Made by a program: the position numbers and the translations under genes | Source: Erwinia aphidicola | GTDB taxonomy: Bacteria > Pseudomonadota > Gammaproteobacteria > Enterobacterales > Enterobacteriaceae | DNA length: 64,000 bases | Direction of reading: 5' to 3' | NCBI RefSeq assembly: GCF_014773485.1 | Contig: NZ_JACXBP010000004.1 | Location: forward strand, 434,001 to 498,000 | Notes under the pieces: generated by a model | Databases searched by the model: none | The model's input: only the letters and a program-made list of their open reading frames with translations | Told to the model about the DNA's origin: nothing | In this document: positions 1 to 8,193 of the stretch, in pieces | How the letters are laid out: every line of letters starts with the position of its first letter | Position numbering within the stretch: position 1 is the stretch's first letter

Positions 1-340
1 TATCCAGCGGCGGCTCCGGGATGCGCAGGCGGTTAATCTTCAACTCGGTATGCTCGTCATAGCGCAGAAAAAGCAGCTGGCCCGCAGAAAACGGATGCAG
101 CACGGGCAGATAGACCTGCTGTTTGCGCTGCCAGAGCTTGGCGATTAACGGACGGGTATTGAGTTCACCATCTACCGACAGAAACAGCGCAATGTTTTTT
201 GCCTGCTGCAGCGGGGCAAAATTGAGCGCGTGTTCGGCGACCTGCACGGCGGCAAGCTGCTGCTGCTCATCACTGAGTTCGCGCCGCAGGTGGCGGACGT
301 GGGTGCGGATATCCTGACGGTCGAGAAGATTGAGGCTCAT
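1..340 (-). CDS. fau: 5-formyltetrahydrofolate cyclo-ligase, 3'-truncated by window edge
   Basis: The enzyme converts 5-formyl-THF (folinate) to 5,10-methenyl-THF using ATP, in the cytoplasm. The reverse strand opens at 340 with MSLNLLDRQDIRTHVRHLRR and reads 113 codons without a stop to the window edge. The segment FLSVDGELNTRPLI followed by VYLPVLHPFSAGQLLFLRY matches the N-terminal half of the YgfA/Fau family. The start is set by GGAG about 11 bases upstream. It lies directly downstream of 6S RNA on the same strand, the classic enterobacterial ssrS-fau arrangement in which the RNA and the gene are co-transcribed. The C-terminal half, including the ATP-binding region, lies outside the window. 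Confidence 0.93.
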   Translation of the reverse strand, partial: MSLNLLDRQDIRTHVRHLRRELSDEQQQLAAVQVAEHALNFAPLQQAKNIALFLSVDGELNTRPLIAKLWQRKQQVYLPVLHPFSAGQLLFLRYDEHTELKINRLRIPEPPLD

Positions 341-433
341 TTTCTGGCAACTCCATATGCGGATGGTGTTTTCAGATTGCCGGGTAAGGCTGGGAGTGTA
401 AATGCCAGAAAGAAGGGGAGATCTTAAAAAAAT

Positions 434-618
434 GGGGATCTCCGAGATGCCGCCGCAGGCTGTAACCCTTGAACCCATGGTTCAAGGTGAGTATGCCGTC
501 GTAACCATCAGGCTTCTCGGACGGACCGAGCTTGCGCACAGGTTACAGAGCGTCACACTCTGTTTGGTATTAATTATCGGCTCAGGGGACGGGCCCGCTT
601 GCAAACATCTCAGAGAAT
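434..618 (-). ncRNA. ssrS: 6S RNA
   Basis: 6S RNA binds sigma-70 RNA polymerase by mimicking an open promoter and is released by product-RNA synthesis in outgrowth. On the minus strand the 5' part reads ATTCTCTGAGATGTTTGC and then GCGGGCCCGTCCCCTGAGCC. The 3' part contains CTCGGTCCGTCCGAGAAGCC, an AACCATGGGTTCAAGGGTT segment, and a terminal GCGGCATCTCGGAGATCCCC that pairs with the 5' end to close the long rod. The length of about 185 nt fits the family. A TAGAGT hexamer at about 635-640 could be the -10 of the proximal promoter, with processing to the mature 5' end. The exact ends are inferred from the closing stem. Confidence 0.95.
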
Positions 619-660
619 TTTTTACTTCACCGTCACTCTATCATAGCTAACGTTGAAGTG

Positions 661-990
661 TTATTCGAACTTAGAACCAGTACGTTCAGTTATGCGACCC
701 TGCTCAAGCAATGCCTGTTCAATGGTCTGCTGCAGCATGCGAATACGCTGCTCCATGTTGGACGCATAGTCACGAGTTTTGACTTTTTCCTGCGCCAGTT
801 CATGGCAAATATTGAGTGCGGCGATGAAAACCAGCTGCTCAGTATTTGTGACTCTAGTGCGAACTTTTAAGTCTTGCAACCGTTGATTGAGGTCCTCGGC
901 GGCCAGGTTCAGCGCATCTTGCTGTTCCGGCGGACAATTTACTCGTAATGAACGGCCAAAAATTTGAATATCTACCGGTTGTGCAGACAT
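661..990 (-). CDS. zapA: cell division protein ZapA
   Basis: ZapA binds FtsZ and promotes bundling of protofilaments at mid-cell. The 109-residue product is the usual size for the family. It starts [19 protein letters not shown], the small N-terminal beta-hairpin domain, and continues into a long C-terminal coiled coil ([20 protein letters not shown] and on) used for antiparallel dimerisation. An in-frame ATG upstream would add 15 residues. The start at 990 is preferred because AGGAAGGTGG lies just before it and it matches known ZapA N-termini. It is divergent from ygfB and upstream of ssrS on the same strand, as in E. coli. Confidence 0.95.
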   Translation of the reverse strand: MSAQPVDIQIFGRSLRVNCPPEQQDALNLAAEDLNQRLQDLKVRTRVTNTEQLVFIAALNICHELAQEKVKTRDYASNMEQRIRMLQQTIEQALLEQGRITERTGSKFE

Positions 991-1160
991 GCCACCTTCC
1001 TGACTGATTACTGCGCCCGCAATCACCCTTACCACTCAATGGCTTGGGAGGGGCGCCACTATAACTACCCCTAATAGAAGAAACAACCCCTTTCTGGAAT
1101 CGTTGAGGCACCTGGTGGTAGCATATCACGAACTAAACTCGCCAACGACGGCCAAAACGT

Positions 1161-1739
1161 ATGTCACTAACTAACACAATGCCGGGCTATGACCAGCTGG
1201 CCTCAGTACTGACGCAGCAGGGAGTCGGAATGACCCCTGCCGAAATGCACGGCCTGATCAGCGGATTGATCTGTGGCGGCAACCAGGACAGCAGCTGGCA
1301 ATCGCTGGTTCACGACCTGACTAACGAGGGCATGGCGTTTTCACAGACGCTGTCACTGCCTTTGCAGCAGCTGCACGAAGCGACGGGCAACTCGCTGGAA
1401 GATGAAGGCTTCCTGTTCCAGCTTTACCTGCCCGAGGACGATGATATCACTGTGTTTGACCGCGCCGATGCGCTGGCGGGCTGGGTGAATCACTTCCTGC
1501 TCGGCCTTGGCGTCACGCAGCCGAAGCTCGACAAAGTGAAAGGGGAGACGGGAGAAGCCATCGACGATCTGCGTACCATTGCCCAGCTGGGCTATGACGA
1601 AGACGAAGATGAAGAAGAGCTGGAGCAGTCGCTGGAAGAGGTGATCGAATACGTGCGCGTAGCGGCCCTGCTGTGCCACGACACCTTCACCCGTGTCGTG
1701 CCTACCAATGTGGTAATGAAAAAGCCAACGCTGCACTAA
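1161..1739 (+). CDS. ygfB: UPF0149 family protein YgfB
   Basis: This conserved gamma-proteobacterial protein is all-helical and has no enzymatic activity I can assign. The 192-residue sequence carries the family signature [15 protein letters not shown] near residue 30, [18 protein letters not shown] near residue 100, and an acidic stretch ([17 protein letters not shown]) near residue 150. The C-terminus ends PTLH as in E. coli. The Shine-Dalgarno sequence is poor; the start was chosen by alignment with the family N-terminus (MPGYDQL after a short lead). It is the first gene of the ygfB-pepP-ubiH-ubiI run, 46 bp before pepP. Confidence 0.93.
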   Translation: MSLTNTMPGYDQLASVLTQQGVGMTPAEMHGLISGLICGGNQDSSWQSLVHDLTNEGMAFSQTLSLPLQQLHEATGNSLEDEGFLFQLYLPEDDDITVFDRADALAGWVNHFLLGLGVTQPKLDKVKGETGEAIDDLRTIAQLGYDEDEDEEELEQSLEEVIEYVRVAALLCHDTFTRVVPTNVVMKKPTLH

Positions 1740-1785
1740 ACTGTCGCTACTCAGCGGTTTAATGGAACAGCATTCAGGAGATCGT

Positions 1786-3102
1786 ATGACCCAGCAAGAG
1801 TTTTTGCGCCGCCGCCAGGCGCTGTTAGCAAAAATGGCCCCGGCCAGTGCGGCATTGATTTTTGCCGCCCCGGAAGCAACTCGCAGCAACGACAGTGAGT
1901 ATCCCTACCGGCAGAACAGCGATTTCTGGTACTTCACCGGGTTTAATGAACCGGAAGCGGTGCTGGTGCTGATCAAAAGCGATGAGAATCATAATCACAG
2001 CGTGCTATTTAACCGCGTGCGCGATCTTACGGCTGAAATCTGGTTTGGCCGCCGTCTGGGGCAGGATGCTGCGCCTGCGGTTCTGGCGGTGGATCGTGCG
2101 CTGCCGTGGGACGATATCGGCGAGCAGCTGCACCAGCTCCTTAACGGGCTGGACGTGGTGTACCACGCGCATGGCCAGTACGCCGGGGCCGACAGCATCG
2201 TGTTCAGCGCGCTGGATACCCTGCGCCGTGGCTCGCGCCAGAATCTCTCCGCTCCGGCCACGCTGACCGACTGGCGACCGTGGGTGCATGAGATGCGCCT
2301 GATTAAGTCCGCGGAAGAGCAGGCGGTGCTGCGTGAAGCAGGCCGCATTAGCGCGCTGGCTCATACCCGCGCTATGCAGAAATCGCGTCCGGGAATGTAT
2401 GAATATCAGCTGGAGGGGGAGATTCATCATGAATTCAACCGCCACGGCGCCCGCTACCCCTCTTACAACACCATCGTTGGTGCCGGGGAGAACGGCTGCA
2501 TTCTGCACTACACCGAAAACGAGAGCCAGATGCACGACGGCCAGCTGGTGCTGATCGACGCGGGCTGCGAGCTCAAAGGCTATGCCGGCGATATCACCCG
2601 CACTTTCCCGGTTGGCGGCAAATTCAGCGCACCGCAGCGCGCCATTTACGATATTGTGCTGGCCTCGCTGAATAAGGCGCTGGAACTGTATCGCCCCGGC
2701 ACCAGCATCCGTGAAGTGACGGCGGAAGTGGTGAAGATTATGGTGAGCGGCCTGGTGGAGCTGGGCGTGATGCAGGGCGATGTCGATACCCTGATCGCAG
2801 AAAATGCCCATCGCCAGTTCTTTATGCATGGTCTGAGCCACTGGCTGGGTCTGGATGTGCACGATGTCGGTCACTACGGTGTGGACCGCGACCGCATTCT
2901 TGAAGCGGGCATGGTGTTGACCATTGAACCGGGGCTGTATATCGCCCCGGACGCGGACGTACCCGTTGAGTATCGCGGTATCGGTATCCGAATTGAAGAT
3001 GACATTATTATCACCGCAGATGGCAATGAAAACCTGACCGACACGGTGGTGAAAGATGCGGATGAGATTGAAGCACTAATGGCGGCAGCGAAGCGTTCAT
3101 GA
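1786..3102 (+). CDS. pepP: Xaa-Pro aminopeptidase P
   Basis: PepP is a cytoplasmic Mn-dependent aminopeptidase that removes an N-terminal residue preceding proline. The product is 438 residues: an N-terminal creatinase-like domain (SEYPYRQNSDFWYFTGFNEPEA) and a C-terminal pita-bread catalytic domain. The metal ligands are visible as the Asp of VLIDAGCELKGYAGDITRTF, the His of HGLSHWLGLDVHDVG, and the Glu residues of TIEPGLYIAP and GIRIEDDI. The ATG at 1786 follows CAGGAG at 8 bases and gives the family N-terminus (TQQEFLRRRQALL); an in-frame ATG eight codons earlier is less likely. Its TGA overlaps the ATG of ubiH (ATGA), so the two are translationally coupled. Confidence 0.96.
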   Translation: MTQQEFLRRRQALLAKMAPASAALIFAAPEATRSNDSEYPYRQNSDFWYFTGFNEPEAVLVLIKSDENHNHSVLFNRVRDLTAEIWFGRRLGQDAAPAVLAVDRALPWDDIGEQLHQLLNGLDVVYHAHGQYAGADSIVFSALDTLRRGSRQNLSAPATLTDWRPWVHEMRLIKSAEEQAVLREAGRISALAHTRAMQKSRPGMYEYQLEGEIHHEFNRHGARYPSYNTIVGAGENGCILHYTENESQMHDGQLVLIDAGCELKGYAGDITRTFPVGGKFSAPQRAIYDIVLASLNKALELYRPGTSIREVTAEVVKIMVSGLVELGVMQGDVDTLIAENAHRQFFMHGLSHWLGLDVHDVGHYGVDRDRILEAGMVLTIEPGLYIAPDADVPVEYRGIGIRIEDDIIITADGNENLTDTVVKDADEIEALMAAAKRS

Positions 3103-4277
3103 GCATAATTATCGCAGGCGGCGGGATGACGGGGGCCACGCTGGCGTTAGCCATTTCCCATCTGACTCAGGGAAAGCTGGCGGTCACCCTGGTGGAAGCC
3201 ACAGAACCTGCCAGCCGGGCGCATCCTGGCTACGACGGGCGTGCTATTGCTCTGGCGGAAGGTACCTGTCAGCAGCTTGCCGCGATTGATCTGTGGCCGC
3301 TGCTGGCCTCCTGCGCCACGGCTATTACCGACGTTCACGTCAGCGATCGCGGCCACGCCAGCTTTGTTTCACTCAGCGCGGCCGACTACGGCGTTTCTGC
3401 ACTGGGTCAGGTGGTTGAGCTGCACGAGGTCGGGCAGCGGCTGTTCAACCGCCTGAAGCAGGCCCCAGGGATCACGCTGCGCTGCCCGGATAAAGTGTCG
3501 CAGGTGACGCGTACCCAGAATAGCGTTAGCGTCACGCTAGCCAGTGGGGAAACGCTCGGCGGCGAACTGCTGGTGGCCGCTGATGGTTCGCACTCGCAGG
3601 TGGCAACCGCCTGTGGCATGAGCTGGCAGCGGGTGGATTATCAGCAGGTCGCGGTGATTGCCAATGTCTCAACTCAGCTGCCGCATCAGGGGCGGGCGTT
3701 CGAGCGCTTTACCGAACATGGCCCGCTGGCGCTGTTGCCGATGTCAGACGGGCGCAGTTCGCTGGTGTGGTGCCATCCGCTCGCGCAAAAATCCGCTGTG
3801 GACGGCTGGGACGACGGGCGTTTTATTGCGGAGTTGCAGCGTGCATTCGGCTGGCGGCTGGGGCGCATCAGTCATGTCGGCCAGCGCCACAGCTATCCAC
3901 TGCAGCTGCAAACCGCTGCACAGCATGTTGGCCATCGTCTTGCGCTGGTCGGCAATGCGGCACAGACTCTGCACCCCATCGCCGGGCAGGGCTTTAATCT
4001 CGGTATTCGTGACGTGATGTCGCTGGCGGAAACGCTGGCGGCGGCATGGCGCGCCGGGCAGGGCGTGGGCGCATTCGCCACCCTGCAACACTATCAGCAG
4101 CGCCGTCAGCCGGACGCGCAGGCCACCATCGGCATTACCGATGGGCTGGTCAGACTGTTTGCAAACCGCTATACGCCGCTGGTTATGGGGCGCAATCTGG
4201 GACTGCTGGCGATGGATCATCTGCCGCTGTTACGTAATTTGCTGGCCGAGCGCACGTTGGGCTGGGTTAAGCGTTGA
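3099..4277 (+). CDS. ubiH: 2-octaprenyl-6-methoxyphenol hydroxylase UbiH
   Basis: UbiH is an FAD-dependent monooxygenase that hydroxylates C1 of the ubiquinone ring precursor in the cytosolic Ubi complex. The 392-residue protein opens with the Rossmann fingerprint IIAGGGMTGATLALAI. It has the second FAD/NADPH motif in LVAADGSHSQVA (about residue 165) and the FAD ribityl motif as GNAAQTLHPIAGQGFNLGIRD (about residue 285). The N-A-A-Q version of that motif is typical of UbiH, where UbiI has D-A-A-H. It is translationally coupled to pepP by a 4-base overlap and is followed 13 bases later by ubiI. Confidence 0.95.
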   Translation: MSIIIAGGGMTGATLALAISHLTQGKLAVTLVEATEPASRAHPGYDGRAIALAEGTCQQLAAIDLWPLLASCATAITDVHVSDRGHASFVSLSAADYGVSALGQVVELHEVGQRLFNRLKQAPGITLRCPDKVSQVTRTQNSVSVTLASGETLGGELLVAADGSHSQVATACGMSWQRVDYQQVAVIANVSTQLPHQGRAFERFTEHGPLALLPMSDGRSSLVWCHPLAQKSAVDGWDDGRFIAELQRAFGWRLGRISHVGQRHSYPLQLQTAAQHVGHRLALVGNAAQTLHPIAGQGFNLGIRDVMSLAETLAAAWRAGQGVGAFATLQHYQQRRQPDAQATIGITDGLVRLFANRYTPLVMGRNLGLLAMDHLPLLRNLLAERTLGWVKR

Positions 4278-4290
4278 GGAGAAAGCAGTA

Positions 4291-5493
4291 ATGCAAACCT
4301 ATGATGTGATCATCGCCGGTGGCGGTATGGTCGGGCTGGCCGTGGCCTGTGGCTTACAGGGCAGCGGGCTACGCGTGGCCGTGCTGGAGCGCGAAGTGCC
4401 GACGGCAGTTGAGGCCGATGCGGCCCCTGGGCTGCGCGTCTCGGCGATCAACGCCGCCAGCGAACGCCTGCTGCAGCATCTTGGCGTCTGGAGCACCATC
4501 CTCGCCGCTCGCGCCAGCGCCTACCATGGCATGGAAGTCTGGGACCGCGACAGCTTCGGGCATATCGCGTTTGACGATGAGCAGCAGGGGCTGGCGCACC
4601 TCGGGCATATTATCGAAAACCGGGTGATCCACCAGGCGTTATGGCAGCGTGCGGAGAGCCTCAGTGATATCACCCTGATTGCCCCGGCGCAGTTACAGCA
4701 GGTCGCCTTTGGTGACAACGAAGCGTTCGTTACCCTGCAGGATGGCAGCATGATGACCGCTCGTCTGCTGGTCGCGGCGGATGGCGCCAACTCCTGGCTG
4801 CGTAATAAAGCCGATATCCCGCTAACTTTCTGGGACTATCAGCATCATGCGCTGGTTGCCAACATCCGCACCGAGAAGCCGCATGACGCGGTGGCGCGTC
4901 AGGTGTTTCACGGCGACGGCATTCTGGCCTTTCTGCCACTCAGCGACCCGCATCTGAGCTCAATTGTCTGGTCATTATCACCCCAGGAAGCATTGCGCCT
5001 GAAAGAGATGCCTGCTGCGGTGTTTAACCAGCAGCTGTCGGTCGCGTTCGACCTGCGTCTTGGCCTGTGTGAAGTGGAGAGCGAGCGTCAATCCTTCCCG
5101 CTGATGGGGCGCTACGCGCGCAACTTCGCGGCTCACCGTCTGGCGCTGGTAGGCGATGCGGCCCACACCATTCATCCCCTGGCCGGACAGGGGGTTAACC
5201 TTGGCTTTATGGATGCCGCTGAGCTGATTGGTCAGGTCAAGCGCTTGCAGCAGCAGGGCAAAGACATTGGCCAGCATCTTTATCTGCGGCGCTACGAGCG
5301 CAGCCGCAAGCATAGCGCGGCGGTGATGCTCGCCAGCATGCAGGGTTTCCGCGAGCTGTTTGACGGGAATAATCCGGCGAAGAAACTGCTGCGCGATGTT
5401 GGCCTGGCGCTGGCGGACACGCTTCCCGGCGTCAAGCCACGCCTGCTCAAGCAGGCAATGGGGCTGCACGACCTGCCTGACTGGCTGAGCTGA
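4291..5493 (+). CDS. ubiI: 2-octaprenylphenol hydroxylase UbiI (VisC)
   Basis: UbiI performs the C5 hydroxylation in aerobic ubiquinone synthesis. The 400-residue flavoprotein is a paralogue of the upstream UbiH. It starts MQTYDVIIAGGGMVGLAVAC (FAD-binding), with LLVAADGANSWLR around residue 160 and GDAAHTIHPLAGQGVNLGFMD near residue 290. The start at 4291 has TTGAGGAGAA upstream; an open frame reaches back into ubiH, but the N-terminus aligns only from here. It is the last gene of the pepP-ubiH-ubiI operon. Confidence 0.96.
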   Translation: MQTYDVIIAGGGMVGLAVACGLQGSGLRVAVLEREVPTAVEADAAPGLRVSAINAASERLLQHLGVWSTILAARASAYHGMEVWDRDSFGHIAFDDEQQGLAHLGHIIENRVIHQALWQRAESLSDITLIAPAQLQQVAFGDNEAFVTLQDGSMMTARLLVAADGANSWLRNKADIPLTFWDYQHHALVANIRTEKPHDAVARQVFHGDGILAFLPLSDPHLSSIVWSLSPQEALRLKEMPAAVFNQQLSVAFDLRLGLCEVESERQSFPLMGRYARNFAAHRLALVGDAAHTIHPLAGQGVNLGFMDAAELIGQVKRLQQQGKDIGQHLYLRRYERSRKHSAAVMLASMQGFRELFDGNNPAKKLLRDVGLALADTLPGVKPRLLKQAMGLHDLPDWLS

Positions 5494-5638
5494 AATCAGT
5501 AAAAAATCGGGGCTGCGGCCCTGATTCACCGCAATAGCACATATTCACCAACGGCCTGATAGCTAAAGATGCAAGGATTGCGTCTGCGTGCTGGTTAAAA
5601 TTTGTTCGGAAAAGTTCAGGCAAAGCAAGGATGGCTTA

Positions 5639-6085
5639 ATGAGTGAGAATGTACATCAATGGCGCAGTTATCGTGTTTCGCAAACAGGGGGTAATGGAGG
5701 TGGAATGGACAATTTGACCAGACGCGTCGAACATCTGGAACAGGATAGCCATCAGATCAAAATCGATCTGGGCATACTCACCGCGCGCTCTGAAGGCTTT
5801 GCGACCAAAGCTGATGTTGAGAGTGTCAGAACAGAGGTGCAAGGTGTCCGCGCTGAGGGGCAAAGTATCCGCGCCGAGGTGCAAGGTGTCCGCGCTGAGG
5901 GGCAAAGTATCCGCGCCGAGGTGCAAAGTGTCCGCGCAGAGTTGATACAAGAGTTAGCCGCTTTAGAGGTAAGAACGAATAACAGGTTTGATGCGCTCAA
6001 CGCTAAAATCACATGGACACTTTTAGTCCCGGCAATCCTGGCTGTTCTTGCCTGGTTCGTGAAGGAAGCCGTTCTGAAAGGCTGA
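5639..6085 (+). CDS. small coiled-coil protein with C-terminal membrane anchor, tandem-repeat core
   Basis: I do not recognise a named family. The 148-residue reading has three parts: a polar head (SENVHQWRSYRVSQTGGNGGG), a helical region beginning MDNLTRRVEHLEQDSHQIK, and a heptad-like block of 14-residue repeats (EVQGVRAEGQSIRA). It ends with one hydrophobic helix (TWTLLVPAILAVLAWFV) and a short basic tail. That layout suggests a membrane-anchored coiled coil with the helix facing the cytoplasm. Two starts are plausible: 5639 (AAGGA 7 bases upstream, used here) and 5705 (GGAGG 4 bases upstream, 126 residues). It lies alone between ubiI and gcvT. The function is unknown; small coiled-coil proteins of this shape also occur near phage lysis genes, but nothing phage-like is nearby. 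Confidence 0.72.
   Translation: MSENVHQWRSYRVSQTGGNGGGMDNLTRRVEHLEQDSHQIKIDLGILTARSEGFATKADVESVRTEVQGVRAEGQSIRAEVQGVRAEGQSIRAEVQSVRAELIQELAALEVRTNNRFDALNAKITWTLLVPAILAVLAWFVKEAVLKG
5834..5941 (+). repeat. 42-bp in-frame tandem repeat inside the coiled-coil gene
   Basis: The units at 5834-5875 and 5876-5917 are identical over 42 bp (14 codons, EVQGVRAEGQSIRA). A third, partial unit starts at 5918 with one codon changed (EVQSVRAE). The identity at DNA level indicates recent expansion. Confidence 0.9.
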
Positions 6086-6596
6086 CTGATGTTTTACCAT
6101 CCCCCCCTCTTCTCGTCTGATATAGGCATCTGTGTATCGGGATGCCGATTATTAGCGTAACTGAGGAATCTTCTTGCCTTCCTCCTCCCTCTTTGTCCCT
6201 CTTTGTCCCTGTTTGCACTTTTGGTGCAATGGATGCCCCTTTTTTGCACATCGTTTGAATTATTCTAATTTCACCCCCGCGCTCGCATTACTTTTAATAA
6301 TGCATAGGCCTTTTCCCTCAAGTGGTTTTTTTCCCCGTGCGTGCTTAATCCTGGCCATTAAACTGAATGAGTGACGGTTAATTACTGAATTCGTGCGTTA
6401 TAACGCATTTTTTTGGTGAAAAACACTGGAAACTCAGCCTGGCCATTTCTGGCACGGCAACAGATTCGACCCCGTTTTACTTATGGTTAATTGGCGTGTT
6501 CGGTGGTAAGTTCAGAGCTAAGGTAACGTTTGCGTCGGTCCCGCAAAGGCGGTGAGAGGCGCTGGTCAGCAACCGGATATCAGATACAGGAATGAT
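6086..6596. promoter_or_regulatory. gcvTHP control region, about 0.5 kb without a gene
   Basis: No convincing ORF is present. In E. coli the corresponding region carries GcvA, Lrp, PurR and CRP control of the glycine cleavage operon. GcvA recognises CTAAT-containing boxes; CTAAT occurs here at 6265-6269 and, on the other strand, at 6151-6155 (ATTAG). A 10-bp direct repeat (CTTTGTCCCT) sits at 6191-6210. The leader just before gcvT is purine-rich, but I see no glycine-riboswitch core. The assignment as regulatory rests on position and the two boxes only. Confidence 0.45.
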
Positions 6597-7709
6597 ATGA
6601 CTCAGCAAACCGAGATTCAGCAAACTCCCCTTTTCGAACAGCATCAGGCGTGTGGCGCCCGCATGGTGGATTTTCATGGCTGGATGATGCCGCTGCATTA
6701 CGGCTCGCAAATGGATGAACATCATGCAGTGCGCACTGACGCCGGGATGTTTGACGTTTCTCATATGACGATTGTCGACCTGCACGGCGCACGCACGCGC
6801 GAATTTCTGCGTTATCTGTTGGCCAATGACGTTGCCAAACTGACGCTGCCGGGCAAAGCCCTGTACAGCGCGATGCTCAACGCCTCAGCCGGGGTGATTG
6901 ACGATCTGATTGTTTACTTTATTAGCGAAGAGTTCTTCCGCCTGGTGGTCAACTCCGCCACGCGTGAGAAAGATCTGGCGTGGATCGGTCAGCATGCCGC
7001 TGACTACGGCGTTGAATTGACCGAGCGTGACGATTTGGCACTGGTGGCCGTGCAGGGCCCAAATGCCCAGCAGAAAGCCCAGACGCTGTTTGATGACGCG
7101 CAGCGCGCCGCCGTCAGCGGAATGAAGCCGTTCTTTGGCGTGCAGGCCGGTGACTATTTCATCGCCACCACCGGTTATACCGGTGAATCCGGCTACGAGA
7201 TTGCCCTGCCAAACGAGCAGGTTGCCGATTTCTGGCAGAAATTGCTGGCAGCGGGTGTCAAGCCTGCCGGCCTTGGCGCGCGCGATACGCTGCGTCTGGA
7301 AGCCGGCATGAACCTGTACGGTCAGGAGATGGATGAAAGCGTTTCTCCGCTGGCCGCCAATATGGGCTGGACCATTGCATGGGATCCAGCCGATCGCCAG
7401 TTCATTGGCCGTGAAGCGCTGGAACAGCAGCGCGAAAAGGGTACCGACCAGCTGGTGGGCCTGATCATGACCGAAAAAGGCGTATTGCGTAATGAACTGC
7501 CGGTGCGCTTCAGCGATGCCGATGGCAATCAGCATGAAGGTATTATCACCAGTGGTTCATTTTCCCCAACGCTGGGATGCAGTATTGCCCTTGCGCGCGT
7601 GCCTGCCGGAATTGGCGAGCAGGCGATTGTGCAGATCCGCAACCGCGAAATGCCGGTGCAGGTGACTAAACCGATTTTTGTCCGCGCCGGTAAGCCGGTG
7701 ACGAAATAA
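6597..7709 (+). CDS. gcvT: glycine cleavage system T protein (aminomethyltransferase)
   Basis: GcvT takes the aminomethyl group from lipoylated GcvH, releases ammonia and transfers the methylene to THF. The 370 residues carry the family landmarks: [17 protein letters not shown] at the N-terminus, [26 protein letters not shown], and [16 protein letters not shown], which includes the folate-binding region. The ATG at 6597 has AGGA 6 bases before it and gives the expected N-terminus; a longer open frame upstream is not used. It is the first gene of gcvT-gcvH-gcvP, all on the plus strand. Confidence 0.97.
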   Translation: MTQQTEIQQTPLFEQHQACGARMVDFHGWMMPLHYGSQMDEHHAVRTDAGMFDVSHMTIVDLHGARTREFLRYLLANDVAKLTLPGKALYSAMLNASAGVIDDLIVYFISEEFFRLVVNSATREKDLAWIGQHAADYGVELTERDDLALVAVQGPNAQQKAQTLFDDAQRAAVSGMKPFFGVQAGDYFIATTGYTGESGYEIALPNEQVADFWQKLLAAGVKPAGLGARDTLRLEAGMNLYGQEMDESVSPLAANMGWTIAWDPADRQFIGREALEQQREKGTDQLVGLIMTEKGVLRNELPVRFSDADGNQHEGIITSGSFSPTLGCSIALARVPAGIGEQAIVQIRNREMPVQVTKPIFVRAGKPVTK

Positions 7710-7734
7710 TTTTTGCCTTTTGGAGAGCATATTG

Positions 7735-8121
7735 ATGAGCAATGTACCAGCCGAACTGAAATATCGTGACAGCCATGAATGGGTGCGCAAAGAGGCCGAT
7801 GGCACCTTTACCGTCGGGATCACCGAGCATGCGCAGGAGCTGCTCGGTGACATGGTGTTTGTTGACCTGCCGGATCTTGGCAACACCTATAGCCAGGGCG
7901 AAGATTGCGCTGTGGCTGAATCGGTGAAAGCCGCGTCTGATATCTATGCCCCACTGAGCGGCGAAATCATTGAGGTAAACAGCGCGCTGGAATCTGAGCC
8001 TGAACTGGTGAACAGCGATCCCTACACCGAAGGCTGGCTGTTCAAGATCAAAGCCAGCGATGATACCGAGTTCGAAACCTTGCTTGATGCTGCTGCTTAC
8101 GCTGCCGCCATCTCAGAATAA
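7735..8121 (+). CDS. gcvH: glycine cleavage system H protein (lipoyl carrier)
   Basis: GcvH shuttles the aminomethyl intermediate between GcvP and GcvT on a lipoyl arm. It is 128 residues, the normal length. The lipoylated lysine is K65 in [17 protein letters not shown], and the domain begins [13 protein letters not shown]. The start at 7735 follows TTGGAGAG; an ATG 15 bases upstream is an alternative without a better ribosome site. It lies 25 bp after gcvT and 72 bp before gcvP. Confidence 0.97.
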   Translation: MSNVPAELKYRDSHEWVRKEADGTFTVGITEHAQELLGDMVFVDLPDLGNTYSQGEDCAVAESVKAASDIYAPLSGEIIEVNSALESEPELVNSDPYTEGWLFKIKASDDTEFETLLDAAAYAAAISE

Positions 8122-8135
8122 CGTTTAATCGTCAC

Positions 8136-8163
8136 TTCAGGGCGGGCTATTCGCTGCCCTGAA
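8136..8163 (+). other. hairpin in the gcvH-gcvP intercistronic gap
   Basis: TTCAGGGC (8136-8143) pairs perfectly with GCCCTGAA (8156-8163) around a 12-base loop. There is no U-run, so it is more likely an mRNA-stability or processing structure than a terminator. Confidence 0.6.
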
Positions 8164-8193
8164 ACCCGATGCCCGATGCAGGATTTACCGCTA

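Noticed and set aside
6191-6210. 10-bp direct repeat CTTTGTCCCT as an operator
   Set aside because: It is pyrimidine-rich and resembles simple slippage; it matches no known regulator site.
6541-6596. Glycine riboswitch in the gcvT leader
   Set aside because: Purine-rich text suggests it at first sight, but no aptamer core or tandem architecture is present, and enterobacterial gcv is controlled by GcvA/GcvR/Lrp.
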